From Siphonodentalium dalli (taxonomy: Eukaryota; Mollusca; Scaphopoda; Gadilida; Siphonodentaliidae): 64,000 bases of DNA. A program made the position numbers and the translations under genes. Of the stretch, positions 10,997-21,660 are shown one piece after another. The notes under the pieces were generated by a model. The model saw only the letters and a list, made by a program, of their open reading frames with translations, was not told the origin of the DNA and made no database searches. Location: NCBI GenBank assembly GCA_032622095.1, contig CP136063.1, positions 282,031,426-282,095,425 of the forward strand, given 5' to 3'. Within the stretch, counting starts at the first letter, position 1, and the number at the start of each line of letters is the position of its first letter.

Positions 10997-11377
10997 CCCT
11001 TTACCCAACAGAAGGGCCCTGTGCCAATGCATTCTCTTATATATGCGAGTCGACCATAGGTCGCCTCGCATATATAAGAGAATGCATTGGCTTAACACAT
11101 TAAAAATTATAAAATTGTTAAAGAATGTAAGAAAAAATGGTAAAAAAAGATTTTTTTAGGCCAATGCATTCTCTTATATATGCGAGACGACCTATGGTCG
11201 ACTCGCATATATAAGAGAATGCATTGGCACAGGGCATAACTGTAACTATCACAATGTGGTCAAGGAGCCGGTTCCAATGATATCCATATGTGTATGGTTC
11301 TATTGAGACAGACCGAAGATATTTTAGGCTGTTGAAGCTTTACTTGGCCGGTTTTGGCCGGTTTGTTGGGTAAATGG
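10997..11377 (+). mobile_element. Family A element (A2)
   Basis: TTAA at 10993-10996 and 11378-11381. Left end CCCTTTACCCAACAGAA; right end GTTGGGTAAATGG (one change). Two inverted hairpins lie in the left two-thirds, and a non-palindromic long arm (CCGGTTCCAATGATATCC to GGCCGGTTTGTTGGG) makes the element asymmetric. Confidence 0.93.
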
Positions 11378-11639
11378 TTAAGAAGGGTGGCGTGAGTCCC
11401 CTCCCCAGTTGCTCTTCTATAATTGACTTTCATTCTAAATACATACAAAGTTTACATGTGGAGCCCGAGCAGTGAACATATTTCCAAGACTATGTCAACA
11501 TAGAGAAACAGGTTTATGGAGAAAAGAACTCCACACTCATAAGCCAAAAACTACTGGGGAAATAGTAGAGCTCACTGGGCATAATGCTGAGGCATATCTC
11601 TTTCTTGTTTTTACTACACGACCAGGGACTATTAAAATT

Positions 11640-11823
11640 GATGGTCACAAACTAAATATCGCAAATTTATTGAAAAATATAAGAAGCAAAACACGTATTT
11701 TCAGTGCTAAATTGATGATTTTGTTCAGAAATCTTCCGCGTAGGCAGTAGGTATGTTTTCAGATACCTCTTACCAAGTTACATATGTATACATCATTTTG
11801 GGGTTCGAATGAGCCATGTTCGT
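11640..11823 (+). repeat. Family G/J dispersed repeat fragment
   Basis: AAACACGTATTTTCAGTGCT, TTGTTCAGAAATCTTCCG and AGATACCTCTTACCAA occur here and, diverged, at 14270, 45520 and 52130. An ancient dispersed repeat. The 92-codon frame over it (11472-11750) has no recognised domain. Confidence 0.65.
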
Positions 11824-11827
11824 TTAA

Positions 11828-11928
11828 CCCTTTCAGTGCCAGGTCCGTTTTTTGTATCACCCCATATACCCTGTGCCAATGCATTCTCTTATATATGAGA
11901 GTCGACCATAGGTCGCCTCGCATATATA
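11828..11928 (+). mobile_element. Family E left end, truncated at satellite
   Basis: TTAA at 11824-11827, then CCCTTTCAGTGCCAGG and one core hairpin. The hairpin's 3' arm stops at GCATATATA, where the TGTACTGTGC array begins. Confidence 0.85.
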
Positions 11929-12627
11929 CTGTGCCATACAGACCTATATATTGTGTATACAGATGTACTGTGCTACAAACATGTACTGTCCTTTAATTAT
12001 AGATGTACTGGCTATACATATCTATGTACTGTGTATACATGTACTGTGCTATAAACATGTACTGTCCTTTGTAGATGTACTGTGCTATACATATCTATGT
12101 ACTGTGCATACAGATGTACTGTGATATTCAAATGTACTGTGCTATACAGGTGTACAGCTGTGTTATGGACATGTGTTGTACTACTTGTATACAGATGTAC
12201 TGTGCCGTACAGACCTACATGTATATACTGTGTATACAGATGTACTGTGCTATAAACATGTACTGTGCTATTACAGATCTATGTATTGTCTGTACAGATT
12301 TACTGTGATATACAGATCTATGTATTGTGTGTACAGATTTACTGTGATATACACATGTACTGTGCTATACAGATGTACTGCAATATACAGATCTATGTAA
12401 TGTGTATACAGATGTACTGCGCTATAAACATGTACTGTGCTATACAGATTTATGTACTGTGTGTACAGATCTACTGTGGTATACACATACATGTACTGTG
12501 CTATAAATTTACTGTGATATACACATACATGTACTGTGCTATACAGATGTACTGTGCTATACAGATCTATGTATTGTCTGTACAGATTTACTGTGATATA
12601 CGCATGTACTGTCATTGTATGTCCAGG
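11929..12627. repeat. TGTACTGTGCTATACAG satellite
   Basis: About 700 bp of imperfect units near 24 bp (TGTACTGTGCTATACAGATC and variants with TATAAACATG or GATATACACA). Long open frames on both strands, rich in Tyr, Cys and Ile, follow from the repeat and are not genes. Confidence 0.95.
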
Positions 12628-12962
12628 TTTACTTAAATTTTGCCTTTTTATATGCCCATTTAAAAAATGGAGACCTCTTTAATAGAATTTAACAGAAACT
12701 CCTCTTTACTTGAGTATATTAATAACCTATATGAATTGAGGTCAAATAATGTGATGGTAAGATAAAAAAAGGTCAGGTCATACTATTTAACATTGACAAA
12801 CAATAAGGGTGTCATTGAACTATTGTCCCCTTTTAGTGGCTCTCATGTAGCGGTAGAGATTACATATGCTTGACATGAAGCAGTATACTTTCCAACTTAA
12901 CCTTCAAAATGTCTGTATATATATATACATGTATAACCATTTGAGTAGGAAAACATGGACAT
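12628..12962. other. No recognised feature
   Basis: No exon or shared repeat identified. Confidence 0.5.
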
Positions 12963-13088
12963 GAATGCTCTAAGTAATTGACTTCTTAACCACAGCAGAA
13001 TTATGGGTAACTTTTCAGGATTTAGTCGGAAATATGGCTTGTTGCCATTCATCGGAAAGCTTTCACTGAATGGCAACAAGCCATATTT
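12963..13088. mobile_element. Family B palindrome (B4), right arm truncated
   Basis: The left arm starts within AATGCTCTAAGTAAT. The right arm ends at CAACAAGCCATATT and abuts the repeat fragment at 13089. Confidence 0.85.
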
Positions 13089-13226
13089 TTTTGTTAAGAT
13101 AATGCAATATACCTATTCCAAACATTCCTTTTCCGATTCCGATAAATACAAATGGCTGTTGCTCAAAGTTGTATTTTTATGAGTTCATTATGACGTCTTT
13201 CTGGGACATATAATGCTCATACAAGG
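13089..13226 (-). repeat. Family J dispersed repeat, unoccupied paralogue
   Basis: Reverse-complement copy of 51614-51736 plus 51950-51975. It contains GATAATGCAATATACCTATT uninterrupted, exactly where the 51.7-kb copy carries a family B element. Confidence 0.9.
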
Positions 13227-13228
13227 TA

Positions 13229-13430
13229 CAGTAACGCTCTAAGTAATCGACTCCTTAACCACAGCAGAATTATGGGTAACTTTTCAGGATTTAGTCGGAA
13301 ATATGGCTTGTTGCCATTCATCGTAAAGCTCTTTCTGATGAATGGCAACAACCCATATTTCCGACTAAATCCTGAAAAGTTACCCATAATTCTTCTGTGG
13401 TTAAGAAGTCGATTACTTAGAGCATTACTG
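13229..13430. mobile_element. Family B palindrome (B5)
   Basis: TA-flanked, ends CAGTAACGCTC and GAGCATTACTG. It sits at the same edge of family J (ACAAGG) as the copy at 51445-51613, so this junction predates the J duplication or was copied with it. Confidence 0.92.
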
Positions 13431-13479
13431 TACATGGCATTATGACATCAGTTTAACCATCCCTGAACATTTTGGTTAA

Positions 13480-13871
13480 CCCTTTACCCAACAGAAGGGC
13501 CCTGTGCCAATGCATTCTCTTATATATGCGAGTCGACCATAGGTCGCCTCGCATATATAAGAGAATGCATTGGCTTAACACATTAAATATTATAAAATTG
13601 TTAAAGAATGTAAGAAAATATGTTAAAAAGTGTTAAAAAAAGATTGTTTTTAGGCCAATGCATTCTCTTATATATGCGAGGCGACCTATGGTCGACTCAC
13701 ATATATAAGAGAATGCATTGGCACAGGGCATAACTGTAACTATCACAATGTGGTCAAGGAGCCGGTTCCAATGATATCCATATTTGTATGGTTCTATTGA
13801 GACAGACCGAAGATATTTTAGGCTGTTGAAGCTTTATTTGGCCGGTTTTGGCCGGTTTGTTGGGTAAAGGG
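13480..13871 (+). mobile_element. Family A element (A3)
   Basis: TTAA at 13476-13479 and 13872-13875. Both ends intact (CCCTTTACCCAACA and GTTGGGTAAAGGG). Confidence 0.95.
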
Positions 13872-13875
13872 TTAA

Positions 13876-14120
13876 ACGGGATCTGGTTAGGTCATGGCTA
13901 TCATCTGGGCAATACGAGGAGGTCGTGGGTCCAGACCCTGACATACAGCTATATTTAAAGTACTTGACCACCTCTTACATGGTGTCACCCCAGTAATACT
14001 GCAGTATTATACCGTGGTTACCTCCAATATCACAGTAAGGTTATCGCTTATTACCACTTCAACACAGTGTGCACCACGGTTACACACATGATGCATGCAG
14101 TCACCGGTTCGCGACACCAG
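13876..14120 (+). repeat. tRNA-like head plus family H body: candidate SINE
   Basis: GGATCTGGTTAGGTCATGGC resembles a pol III A box region, and GTGGGTCCAGACCC about 30 bases later resembles a degenerate B box. Family H body follows (ACAGCTATATTTAAAGTACT, ATACTGCAGTATTATACC, GATGCATGCAGTCACC). No cloverleaf can be drawn with confidence. The 3' tail and target duplication are not clear. Confidence 0.4.
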
Positions 14121-14269
14121 GGGGGATTTTTAAGGTCAATATACTAAGCAGGTCTTGCATTATTTACACGACTTTGAAGTTGCCGGGATTATTTCGACTG
14201 TCAAATTATAAACCCACTCATCGCCTGGTGTCAGGCCGCATTGGTATTGGTATTACACATACAGCCGTG

Positions 14270-14400
14270 AAAATGAAACAAATCTATGGAAAATATTAGG
14301 AACAAAACATGTTCTTTCATTATTTGTTCAGAAATCTTCCGCACAGGTATTTTTGAGATACCTCTTACCAAATTAAATATACATAAATACATATATTTTC
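14270..14400 (+). repeat. Family G/J dispersed repeat fragment
   Basis: AACAAAACATGTTCTTTCA, TTGTTCAGAAATCTTCCGCA and GAGATACCTCTTACCAAATT align with the copies at 11640, 45520 and 52130. Confidence 0.65.
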
Positions 14401-14661
14401 TACATACAGGATTCCCAGAGCCATTCAGTTTTAAATTTAAGATCCAAATTTATACAATACTACAATGTGTAGGGTTATAGGATCACTGTTCAGTGTTTCT
14501 CCACTCAAGTGAAGTTCGTGCTATACATGTGAAATTGTGAGTTAAAATAATTTCTTCAAGTTGATATACATGTATGGACATTGCCATTGGGAAGCCAAAG
14601 GTGGTATTTCGCTTCAATTTTCTCCAAAGGTAGTCCTTAAAACTTGATCCATGAATCTTAA

Positions 14662-15053
14662 CCCTTTACCCAACAGAAGGGCCATGTGCCAATGCATTCT
14701 CTTATATATGCGAGTCGACCATAGGTCGCCTCGCATATATAAGAGAATGCATTGGCTTAACACATTAAAAATTATAAAATTGTTAAAGAATGTAAGAAAA
14801 AATGGTAAAAAGTGTTAAAAAAAGATTTTTTTTAGGCCAATGCATTCTCTTATATATGCGAGGCGACCTATGGTCGACTCGCATATATAAGAGAATGCAT
14901 TGGCACAGGGCATAACTGTAACTATCACAATGTGGTCAAGGAGCCGGTTCCAATGATACCCATATTTGTATGGTTCTATTGAGACAGACCGAAGATATTT
15001 TAGGCTGTTGAAGCTTTATTTGGCCGGTTTTGGCCGGTTTGTTGGGTAAAGGG
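14662..15053 (+). mobile_element. Family A element (A4), next to a splice acceptor
   Basis: TTAA at 14658-14661 and 15054-15057, intact ends. Its downstream TTAA lies only 30 bases before the exon at 15088, so the element occupies the end of the intron. Confidence 0.95.
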
Positions 15054-15087
15054 TTAACAGACATTTGCGTTTTTTTTCTTCTTACAG

Positions 15088-15199
15088 GACATTGACAGAA
15101 GAAGAACTGAAAGACTTTTATCACATAGATAATCCACGAGTTAGAGATCTGCTTTATCACGCGGTGGTTAAAGCGAGACATGATGACACAGATCACGAT
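15088..15199 (+). CDS. Internal exon of an unrecognised gene
   Basis: A 112-base segment bounded by a strong acceptor (GCGTTTTTTTTCTTCTTACAG, ending at 15087) and a GTGAGT donor at 15200. Only one of three frames is open: one leading base completes a codon, then 37 codons run to a phase-0 end. The peptide begins TLTEEELKDFYHIDNP, continues RVRDLLYHAVVKARHDD and ends TDHD. It is charged, probably helical, with balanced codons unlike the surrounding AT-rich DNA. I do not recognise the protein family. No partner exon is certain in the window, so the introns are long or the gene extends beyond it. A family A element ends 34 bases upstream and may supply the branch site (GGTTAACAG). Confidence 0.75.
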
Positions 15200-15362
15200 G
15201 TGAGTAGTGCAATTCTATATACATTCTCTGTACATTCACTTTTCAGGTGAAGAAACTATGAAGATACGATGCATCCCATGATTCATCCTTCTCGCTATCC
15301 GTAAAAAGGTCTCTGGTAGGGCTCATCAGTATGCTCAAAGGCCATTTGCATCAACTCCTAAA

Positions 15363-16083
15363 TAGAGTTTAATGCCGGGAATGGGAATATCCCAGTTTAT
15401 CGGGTCCGATACTCGTTCCCGTTTCCCGGACACAAAATTTAATGGCCCATAATGGAGCAAATCGTTTCGAGTGAGTTGTGAACGTGTAAGTCTTGTGAAT
15501 GTCAGTGTAGTTTCCAGTTAGAAATTAAAATAGAATATTACACCGTACATTTCGAGCTTCTGATATAATGCAAGTTATGCAACATATATATAATCTACAG
15601 CACACTGGCGACTAGACTGACAAGTCACTGAGTGACTTGGTGTTGCTCCGAATGTACTTTTCAAGACTTTGTCCGACTCCCAATAAACTGAAGAAATCAG
15701 AACACTAAACAGTATTGAAAATAACACACTTATTTCATGGAACAGTATATAGACTTTTTCTTTTGTATTCTCTTAAGTTAACGTAGGAAGACATGATTCG
15801 AGATGGTTTTATGTTTTCCAACTTGTGCTATGTTACGTTGTATACCATTAAATTTATTATGTGGCCGAAGGAGGTCAAATATAACAATTTCAAATAACCT
15901 TTATTTAATCTAAATTATCATTATTATGGGGATATCCCTGTCACCTAAACTAGCCAAATTGCGCATAATCCGTGTTATATAACTTGTGCATACATTTCGC
16001 GGGAACAGTCCCGGTACCCGGTTCTGAAGGGGTTTCATTCCCGGTTCCTGTTTTTTCAATTCCCGGGCATATATTAAACTCTA
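15363..16083. mobile_element. hAT-like element with perfect 8-bp target duplication
   Basis: 721 bp, flanked by identical CTCCTAAA (15355-15362 and 16084-16091). Ends TAGAGTTTAATG and its inverse, followed by GGGAAT/CCCGG-rich subterminal repeats (TTCCCGTTTCCCGG, GGTACCCGG, ATTCCCGGGC). No transposase frame. Confidence 0.92.
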
Positions 16084-16091
16084 CTCCTAAA

Positions 16092-17142
16092 TGCTAAGTA
16101 AAAATGCTGCACTATACCACTTATTTTGCTTCATGGTTATTTGAATGTAGAGCTCTCTGTTTGAATGTCAGGGCCAGAGGAACTGGAAAGTTAGAACCCC
16201 ACTGTGCATGTAGGTTACTTCTCATATTTACCCTGTAAAAAATCACCAATTCAGGTTCTTTGTAACATAATCTTCTGCCGACATATATCAGATTATATCC
16301 TAGAGATGCTGCCAAAGGCTCATTACAAGTTACAGTGAAGTAATTCGGTTGGTAGCGCCCTGTAACAGATTTTGGGCCAAGATGCAGGAGAGAATTAAAA
16401 AAATTCTGGGCTCTGGTTGGTTAATACAGTAGTAGTTTGATAATTTAACAAATAAAAGATATGCAATCACTCCTCTTGAAATCTCAGATTGCCGCTTTGT
16501 AAAGCAGGTGGTTCCTAGTTTAAAAATTTTTGGTGTGAGGTAAAAAAATGTCAATATATTTTTCATGCAGATACATTCCATGCCAACGATATGATTTTTT
16601 TCATGCAGAAACGTTGCGCAGATGCCAGTCCTGGTGATCATGTACTCATTTATCATAATTCATGAATACTCAGGGCTGCAGGCCATTATATGTTAACACT
16701 AAGTCCTATGGGAAATACTTACCTCACTGTAACGATCACTGAATCAGGAACCATAACTCCTTGTAGTATAACTCAGTTTTGCAGACTGTCTGTTACTGTG
16801 GGAGAAGAGCAACAACTCCTCCTGGCATCTGCTTGTTACTAATGAAATGAGTAGAGTTACGCATCTTTGTATTTGTTTGTCTTGGCATTTGTGTAGTACT
16901 CACCTTAAAATAATTCTGACTGTGGATGAGTGTACCTCTCCTATGACAAATCTGTATGTCATGGTATGTGAGCAGGTGTAAGAAAGAAATTGATACCTAC
17001 ATGTATGTAGATATGAGTATTTTATAATAAAATTTGTGAAGATAGCCAGAATTCTTCTGCATCCCCAAAGTTATTGATGAGGCTGTTTCCAGAGACGTAG
17101 CTAGCCAAAGCTAGGAGTTCACCATCAGGAAATGTGCCTTCG
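16092..17142. other. No supported gene in about 1 kb
   Basis: A 108-codon open frame on the minus strand (16330-16656) has no start or splice context I trust and no recognised domain. No repeat shared with the rest of the window. Confidence 0.5.
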
Positions 17143-17150
17143 AGTGTCAG

Positions 17151-17404
17151 CAAGCCTTGAAATATTGTCGTGCCATTTGCAAAATTAGGTCCCCAGAGGG
17201 TGAATTTAGTGACCATATCTCGCATAGTGAGCTAGTGACACCAAACTCACCCTCTGGGAACCTCGTTCTGCTGAGGCCTAAGCAGGATGAGGTCCCCAGA
17301 GGATTAATTTGATAATGCTAGCCCACTGTACGAGATAGCATTAGTAAATTCACCCACTGGGGGACCTCATTCTGCAAATGACAGCCACAATATTTCAAGG
17401 CTTG
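17151..17404. mobile_element. Family C hAT-like MITE (C4)
   Basis: Ends CAAGCCTTGAAATATTG and AATATTTCAAGGCTTG. The flanking 8-mer AGTGTCAG is identical at 17143-17150 and 17405-17412. Confidence 0.95.
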
Positions 17405-17412
17405 AGTGTCAG

Positions 17413-17924
17413 CCACATTTCCAACTTTATGAAAATCCATTTGCACCCTCATCTCCTTGACTTTAATCTGTCTTATTGTAATGTATAAAGTTTCCCCGCA
17501 GATCAAATATTAACCTATAAGTCAAAAAAGCTAAAATCATCTACAATTGGGTATCATTAAATTGGTATCAGATTTCGATAGAAGACGTAGTTATTTCAAC
17601 ATTTGTGGGCTTGAAATTAAAACTATATATATGAACATATTGGTTGCCATTGATGTGGGGTGGAGGGGGGCACGATATCTGGGCCTACATAGTATGGTAC
17701 TTCCCTGGGTGGATAACATTTTTAGTTAGAAAAAAAATGTACTTTAGAGACAGTCCATTTTAAATTGAGAGTGACCTGACTGAATTTTCACCCACTTGTA
17801 TGTTACAATGTGACATATACCGTAGTGTAGAAGTGTAGAGTTACGGCTCTTGGATCTTTGAAACTGCAAGCATATGAAGGCACTAACATTTCTGGCAGCT
17901 GATTGTCCCCTGAAATTAGTTTTT

Positions 17925-17926
<2 letters not shown>
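17413..17926. other. No recognised feature
   Basis: No exon or shared repeat identified. Confidence 0.5.

Positions 17927-17956
<30 letters not shown>
17927..17956 (+). repeat. G30 homopolymer
   Basis: Thirty consecutive G, immediately before the family E copy. A quadruplex-capable tract; its length may be an assembly estimate. Confidence 0.9.
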
Positions 17957-17957
<1 letters not shown>

Positions 17958-18964
17958 ATGCCAATGCATTCTCTTGTATTTGCGAGTCGACCATAGGTCG
18001 CCTCATATATAAGAGAATGCATTTTTGCCTAACAATTTTTCATCATTTGTTGTTATTTTTTACAGTTTTTTTTACAATTTTAATAATTTGTTCTTATATT
18101 CTTTAACAGACTTATTTTGTAGGTTTAGTGCCAGGGAATCTTAAGTTTTTCATGGGCATCAAAATTATTACTATGAATACTTGGTGATAATTTTGAGTTA
18201 TAACATGCCCCTAAGGTTTTATTCAGTTTGTTTTTAAATTCGCTATAGCATGCTTAAAGGGGTACTGTACGCCAAATGTTGTTGTTGGTTTCTATAGTCT
18301 CCGAGTCTGAGAATAAGGTAACACTTTTTTCATTATTTGAAAGTCTGTTGAGTACGAAGTAGTGTTACGGATGACAAATTTACCGGAATGCAAAAATACA
18401 AATTGTCGTTGTCGAGTAATTTTTGTACAGTTTTCAACCAAATGAATCAAATAAAAGTTATATTATAGGCATACTAGTCCCATATAATCATTTAAGTTAT
18501 TGTATCGTCGCTAGTCAGTGAGTGGCTTGAGTGTTCTCCCCGTATCATCATAATATTTTAAGCGATCGTGTGTGCGATCGGTTTAACAAGCCAGTATCCC
18601 TCATTTACTTTATTTGATTACGCAAATTCGTAATTTAATTGACGCCATTTTATGGCTCCAGTCATAAATTCAATTTATATCAAATTATTAACTTTTAAAT
18701 TATTAAATTTTAAGATAGCCTATTAACCTGAGCGTTTACAGAATACATCTTCGACTCAAATTACTTATGTTTCTATATATTATCGATATTAGATCGTTGT
18801 TGTCACCGGAAATTTAATGAAAATGGCGTACAGTACCCCTTTAAGCTTACCCAAAAAATTCAACACAAAAGTAAAAAAAAAATCTAAAAAAAAATAAAAA
18901 TTTAGGGCCGATTTTACAGACAATAAATTAGGGCCGATGAGATCGACCCCTGGCACTAAAAGGG
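17958..18964 (-). mobile_element. Family E element (E1), interrupted by TTAA element
   Basis: Reverse copy: one core hairpin near 17960-18028, then AGTGCCAGGGAATCTTAAG, CTATAGCATGC, and after the insertion TTAGGGCCGATGAGATCG and the end TGGCACTAAAAGGG followed by TTAA (18965-18968). The left terminus is lost at the G tract. Confidence 0.85.
18258..18840. mobile_element. TTAA element with 17-bp perfect terminal repeats
   Basis: Ends AGGGGTACTGTACGCCA and the exact inverse. TTAA at 18254-18257 and 18841-18844. Host sequence on both sides (CTATAGCATGC, then GCTTACCC) joins into the unoccupied family E sequence at 29850 and 37690. 583 bp, no coding capacity; piggyBac-like by target only. Confidence 0.92.
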
Positions 18965-19049
18965 TTAAAGTGTCAATGATCCTGTAACTCAACTTTGAGA
19001 GGTGATAATGCACAATGTTTCTTTACTAAATAAGTTAAAGAATAAGCCT

Positions 19050-19230
19050 TTTATTGAACTTATTATGTGAACATTTCCCACCAATGAATATGAATCCTTC
19101 TGCACTTGTATCATCTGTTCATCTATCTGTCATCTGCTTACATTTTGTGAACACCCCTCCAGATGAATAATAGACTATTCCAATGTATACTTTCATAACT
19201 GAATGGGACAATTTCATTTAGTAAATAAAG
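19050..19230 (+). mobile_element. Family I fragment
   Basis: Contains AACATTTCCCACCAATGAAT, TCTGCACTTGTAT and ATTCCAATGTATACTTTCAT as in the copy at 33708-33962. Ends are degraded. Confidence 0.6.
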
Positions 19231-19334
19231 AGTAAACTGCATGGTGAGATGATAAAACAATCTGGATAAGTGTAGACTATGCTCAGTACATACATGTATA
19301 TAGCTGCCCTACATTCTCATAAACACAACATGAA

Positions 19335-19609
19335 CAAAGCCTGAGTTTAGTTTGCCTCTCATTTCCAGAATGAGGTCCCCAGAGGGTGAATTTAGTGCAT
19401 AATTGAGGTTCCAAAAGGGTGTACAGCAAAATATTCACCATTTGTGAACTTCAATCGAGTCTATGTCTCCCATAGCAGATGAGGCAATGCAGAATCAGGT
19501 CGTCAGAGGGTGAATTTGGTGATGCTAGACTGCTATGCAGGATAGCATCACTAAATTCACCCTCTGGGGACCTCATTCAGCAAATGACAGGAACACTAAA
19601 CTCAGGCTT
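19335..19609. mobile_element. Family C variant (C5)
   Basis: The terminus variant AAGCCTGAGTTTAGT and inverse ACTAAACTCAGGCTTG marks a second subfamily, also seen at 46836 and 49961. Target duplication is uncertain. Confidence 0.85.
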
Positions 19610-20100
19610 GACTAGAACATGGATCATTATTTTCAATTTCCCATTCAGTCATTTTGCCTGGAAGCTTTAGGACATTCATTCATTTATTTCACATATATCC
19701 TGATAAATATTTCATGCCTCTTCTTCAAATAATATGGATGGTATACACTAATGGGCCTTGTTATTGGGATGGTATACAGTACTATACACTAATGGGCCTT
19801 GTTATTGATCGCCATTGAGATGTTTCTAAAGTAAAGCATTAGTTAACCCTATATTAACTGCACACAGGAGATTTATGAGGTGTCTGCCTTGACCTTTTAA
19901 TAACCGAATAGTTGCTAACAGATAGTTACATTATTTCATTCATTTGCTGAGAAACTCAGTATATGGCAGTCAAAAAGACGAATTGTATATTTATATTAAA
20001 AATAAACGCTCTTTATATATATAATCAAAACTAAGTCTCACCATGCTACCAATCTTCTTGAACGATATGTAATGTTTTCTGCATTTTCCTTCCTATAGCA
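19610..20100. other. No gene; short direct duplication
   Basis: ATACACTAATGGGCCTTGTT occurs at about 19743 and 19784. Nothing else supported. Confidence 0.5.
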
Positions 20101-20565
20101 TATGTGACCCGCCATATCAAATCCAGTTGTAAGTCGGGATTTTTTTTACCCTGTGCCAATGCATTCTCTTATATATGCGAGTCGACCATAGGTCGCCTCG
20201 CATATATACTAGTAAGAGAATGCATTGGCCTAACAATTTTTTACAATTTTAATAATTTTTTTCTTGTATTCTTTAACAATTTTATAATTTCACCCATACA
20301 GAGCCCCAGACAAACATGAGCAGACGACACTCTTCTATATGCTTCTATATATGTGTGGGGCTCCCTGCAGGGTAATGGATGTTTTTTATCTCCTAAAAAT
20401 TGTAAGAAACATTTATTTAAAAAAAATGATAAAAAATTGTTAGGCCAATGCATTCTCTTATATATGCGAGGCGACCTATGGTCGACTCGCATATATAAGA
20501 GAATGCATTGGCACAGAGTAAAAAAATCCCTACTTACGACTGGATTTGATATGGCGGGTCGCATA
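20101..20565 (+). mobile_element. Family D element (D3)
   Basis: Ends TATGTGACCCGCCATATC and GATATGGCGGGTCGCATA, with the same spacer as D1 and D2. The first hairpin has a 4-base insertion (ATATACTAGTAAGAG). Confidence 0.92.
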
Positions 20566-20689
20566 TAATAATAATTTTAACCCATCTTTAACACTGCCTT
20601 TTTTAATACTGATTCGGTTAACTGGGTTTGTTGATGATCTATGTTCTGATTATACAGGTAGATACTGTTATTTGGGTTGGTGGTATATA

Positions 20690-21259
20690 CAGTAATTCTC
20701 TAAGTAATCGACTCCTTAACTACAGCAGAATTATGGGTAACTTTTCAGGATTTAGTCGGAAATATGGCATGTTGCCATTCATCGGAAAGCTCTCGCCGAG
20801 AGCTTTCCGATGAATGGCAACAAGCCATATTTTCGACTAAATCCTTTACCCTTTACCCTAACCCTTTACCCAACAAACCGGCCAAATAAAGCTTCAACAG
20901 CCTAAAATATCTTGGGTCTATCTCAATAAAACCATACAAATATGGATATCATTGGAACCGGCTCATTGACCACATTGTGATGGTTACAGTATGCCCTGTG
21001 CCAATGCATTCTCTTATATATGCGAGTCGACCATAGGTCGCCTCGCATATATAAGAGAATGCATTGGCCTAAAAAACACTTTTTACCATTTTTTCTTACA
21101 TTCTTTAACAATTTTATAATTTTTAATTTGTTAAGCCAATGCATTCTCTTATATATGCGAGGCGACCTATGGTCGACTCGCATATATAAGAGAATGCATT
21201 GGCACAGGGCCGTTCTGTTGGGTAAAGGGTTAAGGAGTCGATTACTTAGAGCATTACTG
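20690..21259. mobile_element. Family B palindrome (B6) interrupted by family A
   Basis: The left arm and centre are intact to GACTAAATCC (20849). The right tip resumes at 21234 as GGAGTCGATTACTTAGAGCA. TA flanks both ends. Part of the right arm (TGAAAAGTTACCC to GCTGTGG) is missing at the A left junction. Confidence 0.9.
20862..21229 (-). mobile_element. Family A element (A5) inside family B
   Basis: Reverse copy. The right junction is GTAAAGGG-TTAA-GGAGTCG, a clean insertion in the B sequence GGTTAAGG. At the left, the A terminus is preceded by a stutter TTTACCCTTTACCCTAA. Confidence 0.92.
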
Positions 21260-21261
21260 TA

Positions 21262-21660
21262 GGTGGTCATAATAACCACTATGTGGGTGTACAGTACTAT
21301 ATTGATATGGATTGCTATGTGTGTGGGGTATACTTGTGGCACATCTTTGTTTACATGTCATCTTGCCAACTTCTCCAAGGGGGTTTATGAGAAGAGGGAA
21401 AACAATCTAGGTGTTGATTATCTTATCTCTCCCATGGTGTGGTGTAGCTAATATTCCCCCTGGTATAACCCCTATCTATTATAAGTATATCATTACACCT
21501 TTCACATTCTTTGACAAAAACATTTATTTATGGGGACTTTCTTCTCTCATATGAGTATTGATGTATATATAAGTTGTTTGATGCATTTTGTTGTCTGAAG
21601 AGTGCAAGCGTACTATTGTGGGTCTGTTTGATCATGATTAGAGTGAGTGTTTCCAATGTT
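21262..21660. other. No recognised feature
   Basis: No exon or shared repeat identified. Confidence 0.5.

Noticed and set aside
11805-11823. tRNA T-arm (GGGGTTCGAATGAGCC)
   Set aside because: No acceptor or anticodon stem around it; it belongs to the family G/J repeat, whose other copies show it diverged.
12075-12636. Overlapping open frames of 75-123 codons rich in Tyr, Cys and Ile
   Set aside because: They arise on both strands from the TGTACTGTGC satellite and show only its periodicity.
16330-16656. 108-codon minus-strand frame
   Set aside because: No recognised domain and no splice or start context; the length is unremarkable in AT-rich DNA of this size.
20849-20875. Interstitial telomere repeat (TTTACCCTTTACCCTAACCC)
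   Set aside because: Explained by stuttered family A termini; animal telomere repeat TTAGGG is not repeated here.
20923-21342. 139-codon minus-strand frame
   Set aside because: It translates family A hairpins (CILLYMRVDHRSPRIYKRMH) and part of family B; the same peptide appears wherever a hairpin lies.
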